Positions 1 to 9,524 of a stretch of 64,000 nucleotides of DNA are shown here, in pieces. The translations under genes and the position numbers were made by a program. The number at the start of each line of letters is the position of its first letter. The first letter of the stretch is position 1. A model generated the notes under the pieces. It ran no database searches, was not told where the DNA came from, and worked only from the letters and a program-made list of their open reading frames with translations. This DNA is from Acidobacteriota bacterium (lineage in GTDB: Bacteria; Acidobacteriota; Terriglobia; Terriglobales; Acidobacteriaceae), in the NCBI GenBank assembly GCA_025359885.1, contig JANYDG010000021.1:1-64000 (forward strand). The letters run 5' to 3'.

Positions 1-1092
1 CAAATATTTCCAGTCTATCCCTTGACCCGCCGTTCATGGACCGGCTGCAGAGCTCCAACGAATTTACAGAGTCTGACTTTTGATCATACATTTTCAGAGA
101 GTCGGTCGAATCTGCTGGCTAGGACGATTTTGGCGGAGCAGGCGGCCAAGGATGACCTCATGGCCGGGTATACGGCTGAGCGCGATATGGGCACAGAGGG
201 CGCGGGGTCGGCGGATACCGCGGTGCGGAAGGCGATTGATACGGGGCTAATTCCGGGGCCGCGGATGCGGATGAGCGGGAATGCGATCAGCATTCTGGGC
301 GGACATGAGGATGCGATCGCGTACAACCCGGCTTCGCATGTGCCGTCGAATGCGGATTATGCGAATAATTCTGCGGAGCTGGTGACGGTGATTCGCGAGC
401 AGCTGAAGGAGGGGGCTGACTTCATCAAGATTTACGAGACCGGCAAAGACCGGATGCGGGACGGGAAGTTTACGACGCCGTATCAGTACACCGAGGAGGA
501 GTTGGCTGGCGCGGTGAAGGAGGCGGCGCGGCAAGGGACGCGGGTGGGAGTGCACTGCACGGGGGAGCCGGGGGCGCTGTATGCGGCGGAGGCCGGGGTG
601 GCTTCGATAGACCATGCGGATCAGCTAAGCGAAGAGACGATGCGGCTGATGAAGGAAAAGCAGATTTACGCGGTACCGACGTTTGCGATTGTGGAGTATT
701 TTGGCAAGCATGCTGACCCGTCGGTGGGGGACTGGGACGACTCGATGCAGAGGTTTCACGTGGCGGAGTTCAAGAAGCAACTGGCGGCGGGAGTGCCGAT
801 GGCGGTGGGGTCGGATGTGGGGCCGTTTCCGCATGGCACGCAGGCGCGGGAGCTGGAGCTGATGGTGGAATATGGGATGACTCCGGCCGATGTGCTCAGG
901 GCGGACCTGATCAATGGGGCGCGGCTGCTGGGGTGGGAAGGGCAAATTGGGGAGCTGAAGGCGGGGTTTCTTGCGGATGTGATTGCGGTGGAGGGTGATC
1001 CGTTGAGGGATATTTCGGCGGTGAAGCGGGTTGGTTTTGTGATGAAGGATGGGGCGGTTTTCAAGGGCAAGGGGTCAGGGGTAAGGGAATAG
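1..1092 (+). CDS. Amidohydrolase (imidazolonepropionase/prolidase-like), 5'-truncated by window edge
   Basis: Metal-dependent hydrolase of the amidohydrolase superfamily; the substrate cannot be told from sequence, and acidobacterial relatives are usually exported. The frame is open to base 1, and a TTG at 22 is only the first start-like codon, so the true start lies outside the window. Visible core motifs are a FIKIYETG strand carrying the bridging Lys, HCTGEPG and SIDHADQL with metal-binding His residues, and GSDVGPFPHG with the catalytic Asp. The C-terminal beta-sandwich (GELKAGFLADVIAVEGDP) is intact. The N-terminal HxH metal motif and any signal peptide are missing, which fits truncation by the edge rather than decay. 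The next gene, also hydrolytic, begins about 50 bases downstream on the same strand. Confidence 0.85.
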   Translation, partial: QIFPVYPLTRRSWTGCRAPTNLQSLTFDHTFSESRSNLLARTILAEQAAKDDLMAGYTAERDMGTEGAGSADTAVRKAIDTGLIPGPRMRMSGNAISILGGHEDAIAYNPASHVPSNADYANNSAELVTVIREQLKEGADFIKIYETGKDRMRDGKFTTPYQYTEEELAGAVKEAARQGTRVGVHCTGEPGALYAAEAGVASIDHADQLSEETMRLMKEKQIYAVPTFAIVEYFGKHADPSVGDWDDSMQRFHVAEFKKQLAAGVPMAVGSDVGPFPHGTQARELELMVEYGMTPADVLRADLINGARLLGWEGQIGELKAGFLADVIAVEGDPLRDISAVKRVGFVMKDGAVFKGKGSGVRE

Positions 1093-1141
1093 GGACGAGG
1101 GAGTAGGGAATAGCTGGCGGTGAGTGGTGAGTGAGGCTCTG

Positions 1142-2203
1142 ATGCGCATTTGGATGGTTTGGTTGGTGATGGCGATGGGAATGAATTCTGCTTGGGGGCA
1201 GGCTCCGGCGGCTGCTTCGCACAAGTGGGCGGTGGTTTTGCATGGCGGGGCAGGGGTGATTGAGCGGTCTTCGATGTCTCCGGAGGCGGAGAAGCAGTAT
1301 CGGGCGGGCTTGCAGGCGGCGCTGGATGCAGCGGCGGGCGTGCTCGGTAGAGGCGGGTCGTCTTTGGATGCGGTGCAGGCGGCGATTCAGCTGCTGGAGG
1401 ATAATCCGCTGTTCAATGCGGGCCGCGGGGCGGTGTTTGCTGCGGATGGAACGAATCAGATGGATGCGGCGGTGATGGATGGGCGAACGCTGGCTGCGGG
1501 GGCGGTGGCCGACGTTCAGCGGACGCGGCATCCGATTGCGCTGGCGCGGGCCGTGATGGAGAAGTCGCCGCATGTGTTTCTGGTGGGTGCTGGGGCGGAT
1601 GCATTCGCGGCGGACCAGCATCTGGAGCAGATGCCGCCGAGCTGGTTCTTTACGGAGCGTCGCTGGCAGCAACTGGTGGACGAGTTGAAGAAGCAGGGGC
1701 AGCCGATCCCGGCGCGGCCGGCGGGTGTGCCAGCGGCACCGGGAGCGCCGATCGCGTTCTTTGAGACGCCGGACGCGCACAAATTTGGGACCGTGGGGGT
1801 GGTGGCGCTGGACGGGGCCGGCAATGTGGCGGCGGGCACTTCGACAGGCGGGACAACGGGGAAGCGCTGGAACCGGGTCGGAGACACGCCGGTAATTGGG
1901 GCGGGAACGTACGCTTCGAACCAGTCATGCGCGGTTTCGGCGACGGGGGTGGGGGAGTTTTTCATTCGCCTGACGGTGGCGCGGACGATTTGCGCGCTGG
2001 TGGAGTACAAGGGGATTCGGCTTCAGGCGGCGGTGGACGAGGTTGTGCAGAAGCAGCTGGTGGGGCTGCATGGGGATGGCGGGGTGATTGCGCTCGCTCC
2101 GGACGGGCAGTTGGCGTGGAGCTTTAATACACCGGGGATGTTTCGGGCGCGGCTGGCGGAAGGCGGGAAGGCTTCGGTGGGCATTTATCGGGATGAGCCG
2201 TAG
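1142..2203 (+). CDS. Isoaspartyl peptidase/L-asparaginase (Ntn-hydrolase family 2)
   Basis: Plant-type asparaginase / beta-aspartyl peptidase that would cleave isoaspartyl dipeptides or asparagine. Family proenzymes self-cleave before a catalytic Thr to give alpha and beta subunits. The Thr is visible in HKFGTVGVVALD. Other family motifs are VLHGGAG at the start of the mature protein, NPLFNAGRGAVF, and the glycine-rich STGGTTGKRWNRVGD substrate loop. I prefer the ATG at 1142, because it gives a clean signal peptide ending near SAWGQ and hence a periplasmic enzyme. A GTG at 1124 would add six residues. Length (353 aa) is normal for the family. It may be co-transcribed with the amidohydrolase upstream. 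Confidence 0.9.
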   Translation: MRIWMVWLVMAMGMNSAWGQAPAAASHKWAVVLHGGAGVIERSSMSPEAEKQYRAGLQAALDAAAGVLGRGGSSLDAVQAAIQLLEDNPLFNAGRGAVFAADGTNQMDAAVMDGRTLAAGAVADVQRTRHPIALARAVMEKSPHVFLVGAGADAFAADQHLEQMPPSWFFTERRWQQLVDELKKQGQPIPARPAGVPAAPGAPIAFFETPDAHKFGTVGVVALDGAGNVAAGTSTGGTTGKRWNRVGDTPVIGAGTYASNQSCAVSATGVGEFFIRLTVARTICALVEYKGIRLQAAVDEVVQKQLVGLHGDGGVIALAPDGQLAWSFNTPGMFRARLAEGGKASVGIYRDEP

Positions 2204-2207
2204 GGAG

Positions 2208-2227
2208 TTCCGGAATCCTGTCCGGAA
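2208..2227 (+). terminator. Small hairpin after the isoaspartyl peptidase gene
   Basis: TTCCGGA and TCCGGAA form a perfect 7-bp stem with a 6-base loop five bases after the stop codon. No T-run follows, so it is at best a weak terminator or an RNA-stabilising hairpin. Confidence 0.25.
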
Positions 2228-2304
2228 ATGAACAGTTGAATCCGTGAGCGGACATGTGCCGGTCCGGCTGGTTCTGCAAGTTATTGATTCTAAATTGGAT
2301 TATT

Positions 2305-2320
2305 TGGCCCCAGGAGTGCA
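2305..2320 (+). promoter_or_regulatory. Candidate sigma-54 promoter (-24/-12) of the efflux operon
   Basis: TGGCCCC, four bases, then GTGCA places GG and GC exactly 10 bases apart, as in the sigma-54 consensus TGGCACG-N4-TTGCA (9 of 12 positions match). Transcription would start near 2331, only about 5 bases before the ATG at 2336, so the message would be nearly leaderless. That agrees with the lack of a well-spaced ribosome binding site there. The same operon ends with an NtrC-type activator, which makes a sigma-54 promoter plausible, but one hand-found match is weak evidence. Confidence 0.35.
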
Positions 2321-2335
2321 ACTACTGGTGCCGTG

Positions 2336-3595
2336 ATGGATATTTCTCGACCTGACATCAAGAAGAAGAAGCGACGCCAGCAGATCCTTGTGGCGGCGGT
2401 GGCGCTGGTGGTAGTGGCGGCGGCTGTGTGGTTTGTGGTGCGGCTAAAGCCAGCTGCGCCGGGGGTGGATCGCGCGACGATTTACTCGGACACGGTGAAG
2501 CGGGGGCCGATGCTGCGACAGGTGCGGGGGCCAGGGACGTTGGTGCCTCGGGAGGACAAGATCCGGCTGATTCCGGCGGAGACGGAGGCGACGGTGGTGC
2601 GGATTCTGGTGCTGCCGGGAGCGAAGGTGGAGCCGCAGTCTCTCATCATGGAGCTGGCCGACCCGAAGGTGCAGCAGGAGTTGCTTGACGCCCAGTTGCA
2701 GTTAAAGGGCGCGGCGGCGGAGCTGACCAACACGCGGGCCAGGCTCCAGAGCGATTTGATGACGCAGAAGGCGGCCGCTTCGACGGTGAGCGCGGACGAT
2801 ACGCAGGCTCGCTTGCAGGCGCAGACCGACAAGTCGCTGTATGACCTGGGAGTGATCAGTGGGCTGACGTATTCGGCTTCCAAGGGCAAATCGGACGATT
2901 TGAAGACGCGCAATGACCTGGAGAGGCAGCGGTTGACGTTGAATGAGAAGGCCATTGAGACGCAGATTGCGGTGCAGCAGGCGAAGGTGGAGCAGGCGCA
3001 GGCGCTGCTAGGCCTGAAGCAGAAGCAGTTGGACGCGTTGAGTGTGCGGGCGGGCATTAGCGGCGTGTTGGTGGATTTGCCGCACCAGGTGGGCGAGCAT
3101 GTGGCTCCGGGAACGACGCTGGCAAAGGTGGTGCAGCCAGACCAGTTGAAGGCGAGTTTGAAGATTGCCGAGACGCAGGCGAGGGATATTCAGATTGGGC
3201 AGCCGGCTGAGGTGGACACGCATAACGGCGTGGTGGCGGGCCGGGTGATGCGGATTGATCCGGCAGTCCAGAATGGAACGGTCACGGTGGACGTGGAGCT
3301 GGCCGGGGCGCTGCCGCAGGGTGCGCGGCCTGACCTGAGCGTGGACGGGACGATTGACCTTGACCGGATGACGGATGTGCTGTTTGTGGGGCGGCCGGCA
3401 TTTGGGAATGAGAACAGTACGATCAGCCTGTTCAGAGTGAGCGCGGATGGGAAGACAGCGGCACGGGTGCCGGTGAAGGTGGGTCGCGCTTCGGTGAATA
3501 GCATTCAGGTGATGGATGGGCTGCAGGCCGGAGATACCGTCATTTTGAGCGATATGAGCCGATGGGATGCTACGGACAAGATACGCCTCGAATAA
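2336..3595 (+). CDS. HlyD/MacA-type periplasmic adaptor (membrane fusion protein)
   Basis: Adaptor that would link an inner-membrane ABC transporter to TolC. A Lys/Arg-rich cytoplasmic tip is followed by one membrane segment (about residues 20-38). A lipoyl-like half follows, then a long coiled-coil hairpin (about 115-230, rich in Gln, Ala and Leu), the second lipoyl half (SGVLVDLPHQVGEHVAPGT) and beta-barrel/MP domains. The length of about 419 aa fits the family. I chose ATG 2336 over the adjoining GTG 2333. It opens a run of genes with short gaps that supplies every part of a tripartite pump: ATPase, permeases, second ATPase, TolC. It is the only adaptor for two permeases. Confidence 0.9.
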   Translation: MDISRPDIKKKKRRQQILVAAVALVVVAAAVWFVVRLKPAAPGVDRATIYSDTVKRGPMLRQVRGPGTLVPREDKIRLIPAETEATVVRILVLPGAKVEPQSLIMELADPKVQQELLDAQLQLKGAAAELTNTRARLQSDLMTQKAAASTVSADDTQARLQAQTDKSLYDLGVISGLTYSASKGKSDDLKTRNDLERQRLTLNEKAIETQIAVQQAKVEQAQALLGLKQKQLDALSVRAGISGVLVDLPHQVGEHVAPGTTLAKVVQPDQLKASLKIAETQARDIQIGQPAEVDTHNGVVAGRVMRIDPAVQNGTVTVDVELAGALPQGARPDLSVDGTIDLDRMTDVLFVGRPAFGNENSTISLFRVSADGKTAARVPVKVGRASVNSIQVMDGLQAGDTVILSDMSRWDATDKIRLE

Positions 3596-3639
3596 GTCAA
3601 TGAAGCACGATAAGAAAACAGAATGATGAGGAGAACAAA

Positions 3640-4350
3640 GTGAGCCAGAACATCATTGAAATTGAGCAACTGACAAAGGTGTTTTACACCGATGAGATTG
3701 AGACGCACGCGCTGTCGGGCGTTCATTTGACGATTGGCCGCGGGGAGTATGTGGCGATGAGCGGTCCTTCGGGCTGTGGCAAGTCAACACTGTTGTCGAT
3801 TGTCGGGCTGCTGGATACGCCGACAGCGGGGCGCTACATGTTGAATGGGAAAGAGGTCGCGAATCTGAATTTTGCAGATAGGTCGCGGATTCGCAACCAG
3901 GAGATCGGGTTTATCTTTCAGAGCTTCAATCTGATTGGCGATCTAACGGTGGCCGAGAATGTTGAATTACCGCTTACTTACCGCAGTGGGATGCCTGCGA
4001 CTGAGCGCAAGAAGAAGGTACAAGAGGCGCTGGAGCGGGTGAATATGGCGCACCGGATGCGGCACTATCCGGCGCAGCTCTCGGGCGGCCAACAGCAGCG
4101 GGTGGCAGTGGCGCGCGCGCTGGCTGGGTCGCCGTCGATTCTGCTGGCGGACGAGCCAACGGGCAACCTCGACTCAAAGAACGGCGAGGCAGTGATGAAG
4201 CTCTTGCAGGAGCTGCATGCGGAGGGATCGACGATCTGCATGGTGACCCATGATCCGCGATTCGCAGCACATGCTGAGCGGCAGATTCACCTGTTTGACG
4301 GCAAGGTAGTGGCCGAGGGTGAGATGACGCAGTTACTGGCTGAAGTCTAG
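3640..4350 (+). CDS. ABC transporter ATP-binding protein (MacB/LolD type), copy 1
   Basis: Cytoplasmic nucleotide-binding subunit that would power the ADOP permeases encoded next. Walker A is GPSGCGKST (residues 42-50), the Q-loop lies in IGFIFQSFNL, the signature is LSGGQQQRVA, Walker B is ILLADEP, then the D-loop TGNLDS and the H-loop VTHD. All catalytic positions are intact, and 236 aa is the normal length for the lipoprotein/MacB-type group. The start is GTG 3640, preceded by GAGGAG at good spacing. Forty-five bases separate it from the adaptor gene and about 40 from the permease. Confidence 0.93.
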   Translation: MSQNIIEIEQLTKVFYTDEIETHALSGVHLTIGRGEYVAMSGPSGCGKSTLLSIVGLLDTPTAGRYMLNGKEVANLNFADRSRIRNQEIGFIFQSFNLIGDLTVAENVELPLTYRSGMPATERKKKVQEALERVNMAHRMRHYPAQLSGGQQQRVAVARALAGSPSILLADEPTGNLDSKNGEAVMKLLQELHAEGSTICMVTHDPRFAAHAERQIHLFDGKVVAEGEMTQLLAEV

Positions 4351-4389
4351 GGGTTTCCAAAGCGCCGGAGTTACCGAGGGGTTGAAATT

Positions 4390-6951
4390 ATGACAGGCAC
4401 ATTGCTCCAGGACATTCGCTATTCTCTGCGCCAATTATCCAAGTCGCCGGGGTTCACGCTCACAGCGGTGATGACTCTGGCACTCGGAATCGGGGCGAAC
4501 GCGGCGATCTTTACGCTGGTGCAGGGTATTCTGCTGAGGTCGCTGCCAGTCAAGGATCCGGGTCAACTATATCGGGTGGGAGATCAGGACGACTGCTGCG
4601 TCAATGGCGGTTACATGAATGAAAACGGCGATTTTGATCTCTTTTCGTATGACTTGTATCTGCATCTGAGAAGCTCTGCGCCTGAGTTTGAGCAGTTGGC
4701 GGGAATGCAGAGTGGGCAGAACAGTTACAGTGTGCGGCGAGGCAATGCTATCTCAAAGTCTTTGCGCGCTGAATATGTCACAGGGAATTACTTTGAGACG
4801 CTGGGTATCGGGCCGTTCATGGGCAGGATGCTCACAGAGAACGACGATGCAGCTGCGGCCACGCCCGTGGTGGTGCTTAGTTATGAGGCATGGCAGTCGG
4901 AGTTTTCAGGGGATGGAACGATGATAGGCTCGACGGTAACGATCAACGGGCAGGCCTTGACGGTAGCGGGGATTACGCCGCGCGGCTTTTTTGGTGATCG
5001 GATTTCCGACCGTCCGCCTGCTCTGTGGATGCCAATCCAGACTGAACCGCTGATTGCAGGACCGGGGACGATCTTGCATCATCAGGATTCAAACTGGCTT
5101 TATCTGTTAGGACGGGCCAAGCCGGGAACGAACATCCTGGCGCTGCAATCGAAGCTATCGATTGCGCTGCGGCAGTGGCTGGCGACGCGCCCGATGTATA
5201 CCGACAATGGCGGATCAGCGGAGCTGCCCAAGCAGCATGTGGTGATTGTGCCGGGTGGTGGAGGCATTCAAAATCTGCAGCAGGAAACGGGGACTGGCCT
5301 GCGGATGCTGATGGGTCTGTCGGCGGTGGTGCTGCTGATTGCGTGCGCGAATATTGCCAACCTTCTGTTAGCGAGGGGTACGGCGCGGCGGTCAGAGATT
5401 TCGATTCGAATGGCCCTTGGCGCGGGGCGTGGACGACTTATTCGGCAGATTATTACGGAAAGCATCCTGCTGAGTTGTATTGGAGGGGTTGCGAGCCTGG
5501 CGGTGGCCTATGCCGGTTCGCACATGATTTTGTCGCTGGCTTTTCCGGACGCGCGCAGTATGCCGATTGACGGTAGCCCTTCGCTGCCGGTGCTGGGGTT
5601 TGCGTTCCTGGTTTCGCTGGTCACTGGCGTGTTGTTTGGGATCGCGCCCGCATGGCTTACGTCTCATGCGCAACCGGCCGAGGCCCTGCGCGGCAGTGGC
5701 GGCTCAGGGCGATCTGCGCGGGACCGGTCTTCGCTGCCGCAGAAGGTACTGGTGGTGGTGCAGGTGGTGTTGTCACTGGCGCTGCTGGTGAGCGCTTCTC
5801 TGATGAGCAAGTCATTGGCAAACCTGGAACATATGGATTTTGGCATTGCGTCGAGCAACCGCTATGTGGTGCATGTGGACCCGGCGGGAGCGGGATACAC
5901 GATGGAGAAGTTGCCGTCGCTTTACCACGAGTTGGAGTCGCGCTTTGCGGCAATGCCCGGTGTGAGCGGTGTAGGCATGGCTCTCTATTCGCCGCTGGAA
6001 GGGAATAACTGGGGCGAGTGTGTGATCCCACAGGGATATCCGGCACCTGGGCCGAACTCTCATTGTAATTCGACGTGGGATCGGGTGAATGCGCATTACC
6101 TGGCGACGATCGGTGTACCGATGGTCCGGGGGCGTGAGTTTACAGAGCAGGATACTCCCACTTCGCTGCCGGTGGCGATGGTGAATGAGACGTTTGTGAA
6201 ACGCTTCTTTCCGCAGGGAGACCCGGTGGGAAAGCATTTTGGTATCGACCTGCCGCAGTATTCAAGTTCATTTGAAATTGTGGGCGTCTTCAAGGATTTC
6301 AAGATAAACAACCCGCGCGAGGCGACGAGGCCCGTGTTCATGCGGCCATTGACGCAGTATCTGACGGCCTACAAGGAGCCTCCGATCATCGGGGGCGAGG
6401 TGCAGTCGATGTTTGTTAACTCACTGATTCTTCGATTCAATGGGCCGCAGCAGGATGTGGAGTCCTTGATTCGGAGGACGCTGGCGGAGGTCAACCCGAA
6501 CCTGACGGTGCAGGATCTCCGTTCGCTGGATGCGCAGGTGGCTGGGAACTTCAATCAGGATCGGCTGATTGCCCGGCTAACGACGTTGTTTGGGATTCTC
6601 GCGCTGGTGGTTGCTTCAGTTGGATTGTATGGCGTGACGTCGTATTTTGTAGCGCGGCGAACAAGCGAGATTGGCATTCGCATGGCACTCGGAGCTACGC
6701 GAAATCAGGTTTTGCAACTGATAGCGCGCGGAGTGGTGGTGCAGTTAGGGCTGGGACTGCTTTTTGGGGTACCGGCGGCGATGCTGACTGGGCACTTCAT
6801 TGTGAGCCAGTTGTACGGGGTGAGTGCGTACGACCCGGTTTCACTTTTCAGTGCAGCTGCAGTACTGGCTTTTTGTGCGTTGGTGGCGGGGATGATTCCG
6901 GCGCGACGTGCAGCTTCAATCGAACCGATGCAGGCGCTGCGGACGGAATAA
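4390..6951 (+). CDS. ADOP-family ABC permease (MacB/FtsX-like), copy 1
   Basis: Inner-membrane permease of the duplicated type common in Acidobacteria. It opens with the ADOP N-terminal motif (DIRYSLRQLSKSPGFT), then TM1 (TLALGIGANAAIF) and a large periplasmic MacB core domain. A three-helix FtsX block follows (around residues 310-430). A second core and a second FtsX block end with IGIRMALGATRNQV and IPARRAASIEPMQAL. Unlike E. coli MacB it has no fused ATPase, so it needs the flanking ATPase genes. MacB-like pumps export macrolides, peptides or lipids by a mechanotransmission cycle; the cargo here cannot be predicted. Confidence 0.9.
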   Translation: MTGTLLQDIRYSLRQLSKSPGFTLTAVMTLALGIGANAAIFTLVQGILLRSLPVKDPGQLYRVGDQDDCCVNGGYMNENGDFDLFSYDLYLHLRSSAPEFEQLAGMQSGQNSYSVRRGNAISKSLRAEYVTGNYFETLGIGPFMGRMLTENDDAAAATPVVVLSYEAWQSEFSGDGTMIGSTVTINGQALTVAGITPRGFFGDRISDRPPALWMPIQTEPLIAGPGTILHHQDSNWLYLLGRAKPGTNILALQSKLSIALRQWLATRPMYTDNGGSAELPKQHVVIVPGGGGIQNLQQETGTGLRMLMGLSAVVLLIACANIANLLLARGTARRSEISIRMALGAGRGRLIRQIITESILLSCIGGVASLAVAYAGSHMILSLAFPDARSMPIDGSPSLPVLGFAFLVSLVTGVLFGIAPAWLTSHAQPAEALRGSGGSGRSARDRSSLPQKVLVVVQVVLSLALLVSASLMSKSLANLEHMDFGIASSNRYVVHVDPAGAGYTMEKLPSLYHELESRFAAMPGVSGVGMALYSPLEGNNWGECVIPQGYPAPGPNSHCNSTWDRVNAHYLATIGVPMVRGREFTEQDTPTSLPVAMVNETFVKRFFPQGDPVGKHFGIDLPQYSSSFEIVGVFKDFKINNPREATRPVFMRPLTQYLTAYKEPPIIGGEVQSMFVNSLILRFNGPQQDVESLIRRTLAEVNPNLTVQDLRSLDAQVAGNFNQDRLIARLTTLFGILALVVASVGLYGVTSYFVARRTSEIGIRMALGATRNQVLQLIARGVVVQLGLGLLFGVPAAMLTGHFIVSQLYGVSAYDPVSLFSAAAVLAFCALVAGMIPARRAASIEPMQALRTE

Positions 6952-6964
6952 GGGGAGGTTACGG

Positions 6965-9490
6965 ATGCACACACTCATACAGGATGCACGGTACGCGTTG
7001 CGGCAACTGATGCGCGCGCCAGGGTTTGCGATTACGGTGATTGTGACGCTGGCGCTGGGCATTGGGGCTAACTCGGCGATATTTACGATCTTTGACCAGG
7101 TAATGCTGCGAAAGCTGCCGGTGGAGAAGCCGAAGGAGTTAGTGCGTTTTGAGTGGACGGGTGCTTACTCAGGATCGGCGAGCAGCTTTGGCGGGGATAC
7201 TGGCAACTATTTTTCGTGGCCAATGTACAAGGATCTGCGCGACCGCAACACGGTGTTTGCGGGTATTCTGGCTGCGGACCGTTCGAGTGTTGGTATTTCC
7301 TGGCATGACCAGGCAGAGAACAAGGATGCAGAGCTTGTCAGTGGTAACTATTTTGATGTGCTTGGGCTGAAGGCTTCACTGGGAAGACTGATGATGCCCG
7401 CGGATGATACGGCGAAGGACGCGAATCCAGTGGCAGTGTTGAGCTATGACTACTGGAAGACGCGCTTCACCGCTGCGCCGGATGTTGCGGGAAAAACTCT
7501 GCTGATCAACGGACATCCATTCACGATTCTGGGGGTAGCACCAGAGGGGTTCCACAGCGCGATTGGGGGGTATACGCCGGGGGTGTTTCTCCCGGTAAGC
7601 ATGAGTGATATTGCGATGCCGTGGACGGCCCCGCGCAACGATCTGACGAATCACCAGTCGATATGGCTGACGCTGGTGGCGCGGCTGAAGCCTGGCATTA
7701 CACCGCAGCAGGCAGAGACGGCGCTGGGACCGCTCTGGTATGCGCTGCGGGCGCAGGAACTGACTGGGTACAAGGAGGTTTCAGCGCGGTACAAAGACAA
7801 GTTTCTCAACCACACACACCTCTCGGTGAAGGACGACTCGACTGGATTTAATCCGGAGCGACAAGACCTGAGCATGCCGCTGCTGGTACTGATGTGCATG
7901 GTGGGCGTGCTGGCGGCTATGTGCGCGGTGAATGTGGCGACGCTGCTGCTGCTGCGAGCTGCGGGGCGGGTGCGGGAGATATCAATGCGCTATGCGCTTG
8001 GCGCGGCGCGGTCGCGGATTGTTTCGCAACTGCTGGTCGAGGGTGCCGTGCTCGGGGCCATCGGCGCGATTGCCGGAGTTGCGCTCTCGCCCGTGATAGC
8101 GCACTCACTGGTACGCATCATCAGCAATGTCAGCGACCAGGACCAGACGCCTTATACAACTGCCGTAGACCTGCGGATACTGGGATTCACGTTGCTCCTT
8201 TCGGTGGTGGTTACGCTGATCTTCAGTGTCGCGCCTGCCCTGCAATTCATACGACCGAGGCTGGCTGAGGCATTACGGCAGAGCAGCGGAACAGCTTCGA
8301 AGCGCTCGCAGCTCTTTCGCAAGATCGCGGTTGGCTTCCAGATCGCGTTGACGGTGTTGTTGCTGGGTGGAGCGGGCCTGTTTTTGAGGACGCTCGAGAA
8401 TCTGCGCCGCCAGGGTTTGGGCTTTCAGACGGCGCATGTGTTGAGCTGGCAAGTTGACCCGACGCTGGCAGGGTATACGGATGACCGCACGGCCCAGGTA
8501 GAGATGAATGTGCTGGATGAAGTGCGGTCAATTCCCGGAGTGCTGCAGGCTGCGGGTACGACGGACCCGGAGATTGCGGGCAATCAAAACGGTTCAAACT
8601 TTACGGTGCAGGGGCATGTGGCACCTGAAGAAGAGGACATGAATTTTGAGGTTCCGAACATCACGACCGAATACTTTAGGACGCTGCGGCAACCATTGCT
8701 GGCGGGGCGGGAATTTACGGCTGCCGATGTCAAGAGTGCACCTCGGGTGGCGGTGGTGAGCCTGGCGTTTGCCATGCGCTTTTACGGGTCGCCGCAGAAT
8801 GCGCTGGCACGGCTCATTGCCGAGGGTGGTGGGAACAACGTGAAGCTGGACACGACCATTGTGGGCGTTGTGGGTGATGTGAAGCATCAGAACTTGCGCG
8901 AGGCGCCGCGGGGGACGATCTACCGGCCTTACCTGCAGCAGACACTTCCCGGAGGAATGGAGCTTTACGCGTTAACCAACCAGTCTTCGGGGGCGGTGGA
9001 GAGCATGATTCGCCAGCGGATTCATCGGTTGGATCCAAAGCTGGTGGTGTACCAGATGCGCACGCTCGAGGAGCAGATGGATATTAGCCTGGCCAATGAA
9101 CGCGCGCTCGCATTTCTGGCGGTGAGTTTTTCGCTGCTGGCGCTGCTGATGACGGCCGTTGGGTTGTATGGGGTGCTGGCCTATGCGACGGCCCAGCGGA
9201 CGCGGGAGATTGGCGTGCGCATGGCGCTCGGTGCGCAGCGGAGCGCTGTGGTGATGCTGGTGTTGCGGGAGATGGCGCTGACGGCCGTCATTGGTGTGGC
9301 GGTGGCGCTGCCGGCGGCGTTTGGGATTTCGCGGCTACTGACCAGCCAGCTCTATGGGGTCGTGCCGGGAGACCCACTTACGCTTGGGATGTGTGTGGCG
9401 GTGACTGCGGTGATGGTGGTGTTGGCTGCAGCGATTCCAGCACGTCGAGCGGCATCGGTTGACCCAATGCTTGCACTGCGTTCTGAGTAA
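6965..9490 (+). CDS. ADOP-family ABC permease (MacB/FtsX-like), copy 2
   Basis: Second duplicated permease with the same architecture: ADOP N-terminal motif (LIQDARYALRQLMRAPGF), TM1, periplasmic core, FtsX block, core, FtsX block, and a terminal IPARRAASVDPMLALRSE. The ATG at 6965 follows a GGGGAGG ribosome site in the 13-base gap after copy 1, so the two are surely co-translated. The in-frame extension back to 6908 overlaps copy 1 and is not needed. The two copies align through the conserved blocks but differ widely in the periplasmic cores, so they are old paralogues and could form a heteromeric permease. Confidence 0.9.
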   Translation: MHTLIQDARYALRQLMRAPGFAITVIVTLALGIGANSAIFTIFDQVMLRKLPVEKPKELVRFEWTGAYSGSASSFGGDTGNYFSWPMYKDLRDRNTVFAGILAADRSSVGISWHDQAENKDAELVSGNYFDVLGLKASLGRLMMPADDTAKDANPVAVLSYDYWKTRFTAAPDVAGKTLLINGHPFTILGVAPEGFHSAIGGYTPGVFLPVSMSDIAMPWTAPRNDLTNHQSIWLTLVARLKPGITPQQAETALGPLWYALRAQELTGYKEVSARYKDKFLNHTHLSVKDDSTGFNPERQDLSMPLLVLMCMVGVLAAMCAVNVATLLLLRAAGRVREISMRYALGAARSRIVSQLLVEGAVLGAIGAIAGVALSPVIAHSLVRIISNVSDQDQTPYTTAVDLRILGFTLLLSVVVTLIFSVAPALQFIRPRLAEALRQSSGTASKRSQLFRKIAVGFQIALTVLLLGGAGLFLRTLENLRRQGLGFQTAHVLSWQVDPTLAGYTDDRTAQVEMNVLDEVRSIPGVLQAAGTTDPEIAGNQNGSNFTVQGHVAPEEEDMNFEVPNITTEYFRTLRQPLLAGREFTAADVKSAPRVAVVSLAFAMRFYGSPQNALARLIAEGGGNNVKLDTTIVGVVGDVKHQNLREAPRGTIYRPYLQQTLPGGMELYALTNQSSGAVESMIRQRIHRLDPKLVVYQMRTLEEQMDISLANERALAFLAVSFSLLALLMTAVGLYGVLAYATAQRTREIGVRMALGAQRSAVVMLVLREMALTAVIGVAVALPAAFGISRLLTSQLYGVVPGDPLTLGMCVAVTAVMVVLAAAIPARRAASVDPMLALRSE

Positions 9491-9524
9491 TACGTCAGTA
9501 ACGGGAATGGAGTCTTGCGCAATC

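Noticed and set aside
1-84. Amidohydrolase as an N-terminally broken pseudogene
   Set aside because: The frame is open to the first base, so the missing HxH motif is explained by the window edge.
247-2010. Long open frames on the minus strand opposite the amidohydrolase and peptidase genes
   Set aside because: They are shadows of high-GC coding sequence, rich in Arg, Pro and His, with no recognisable domains.
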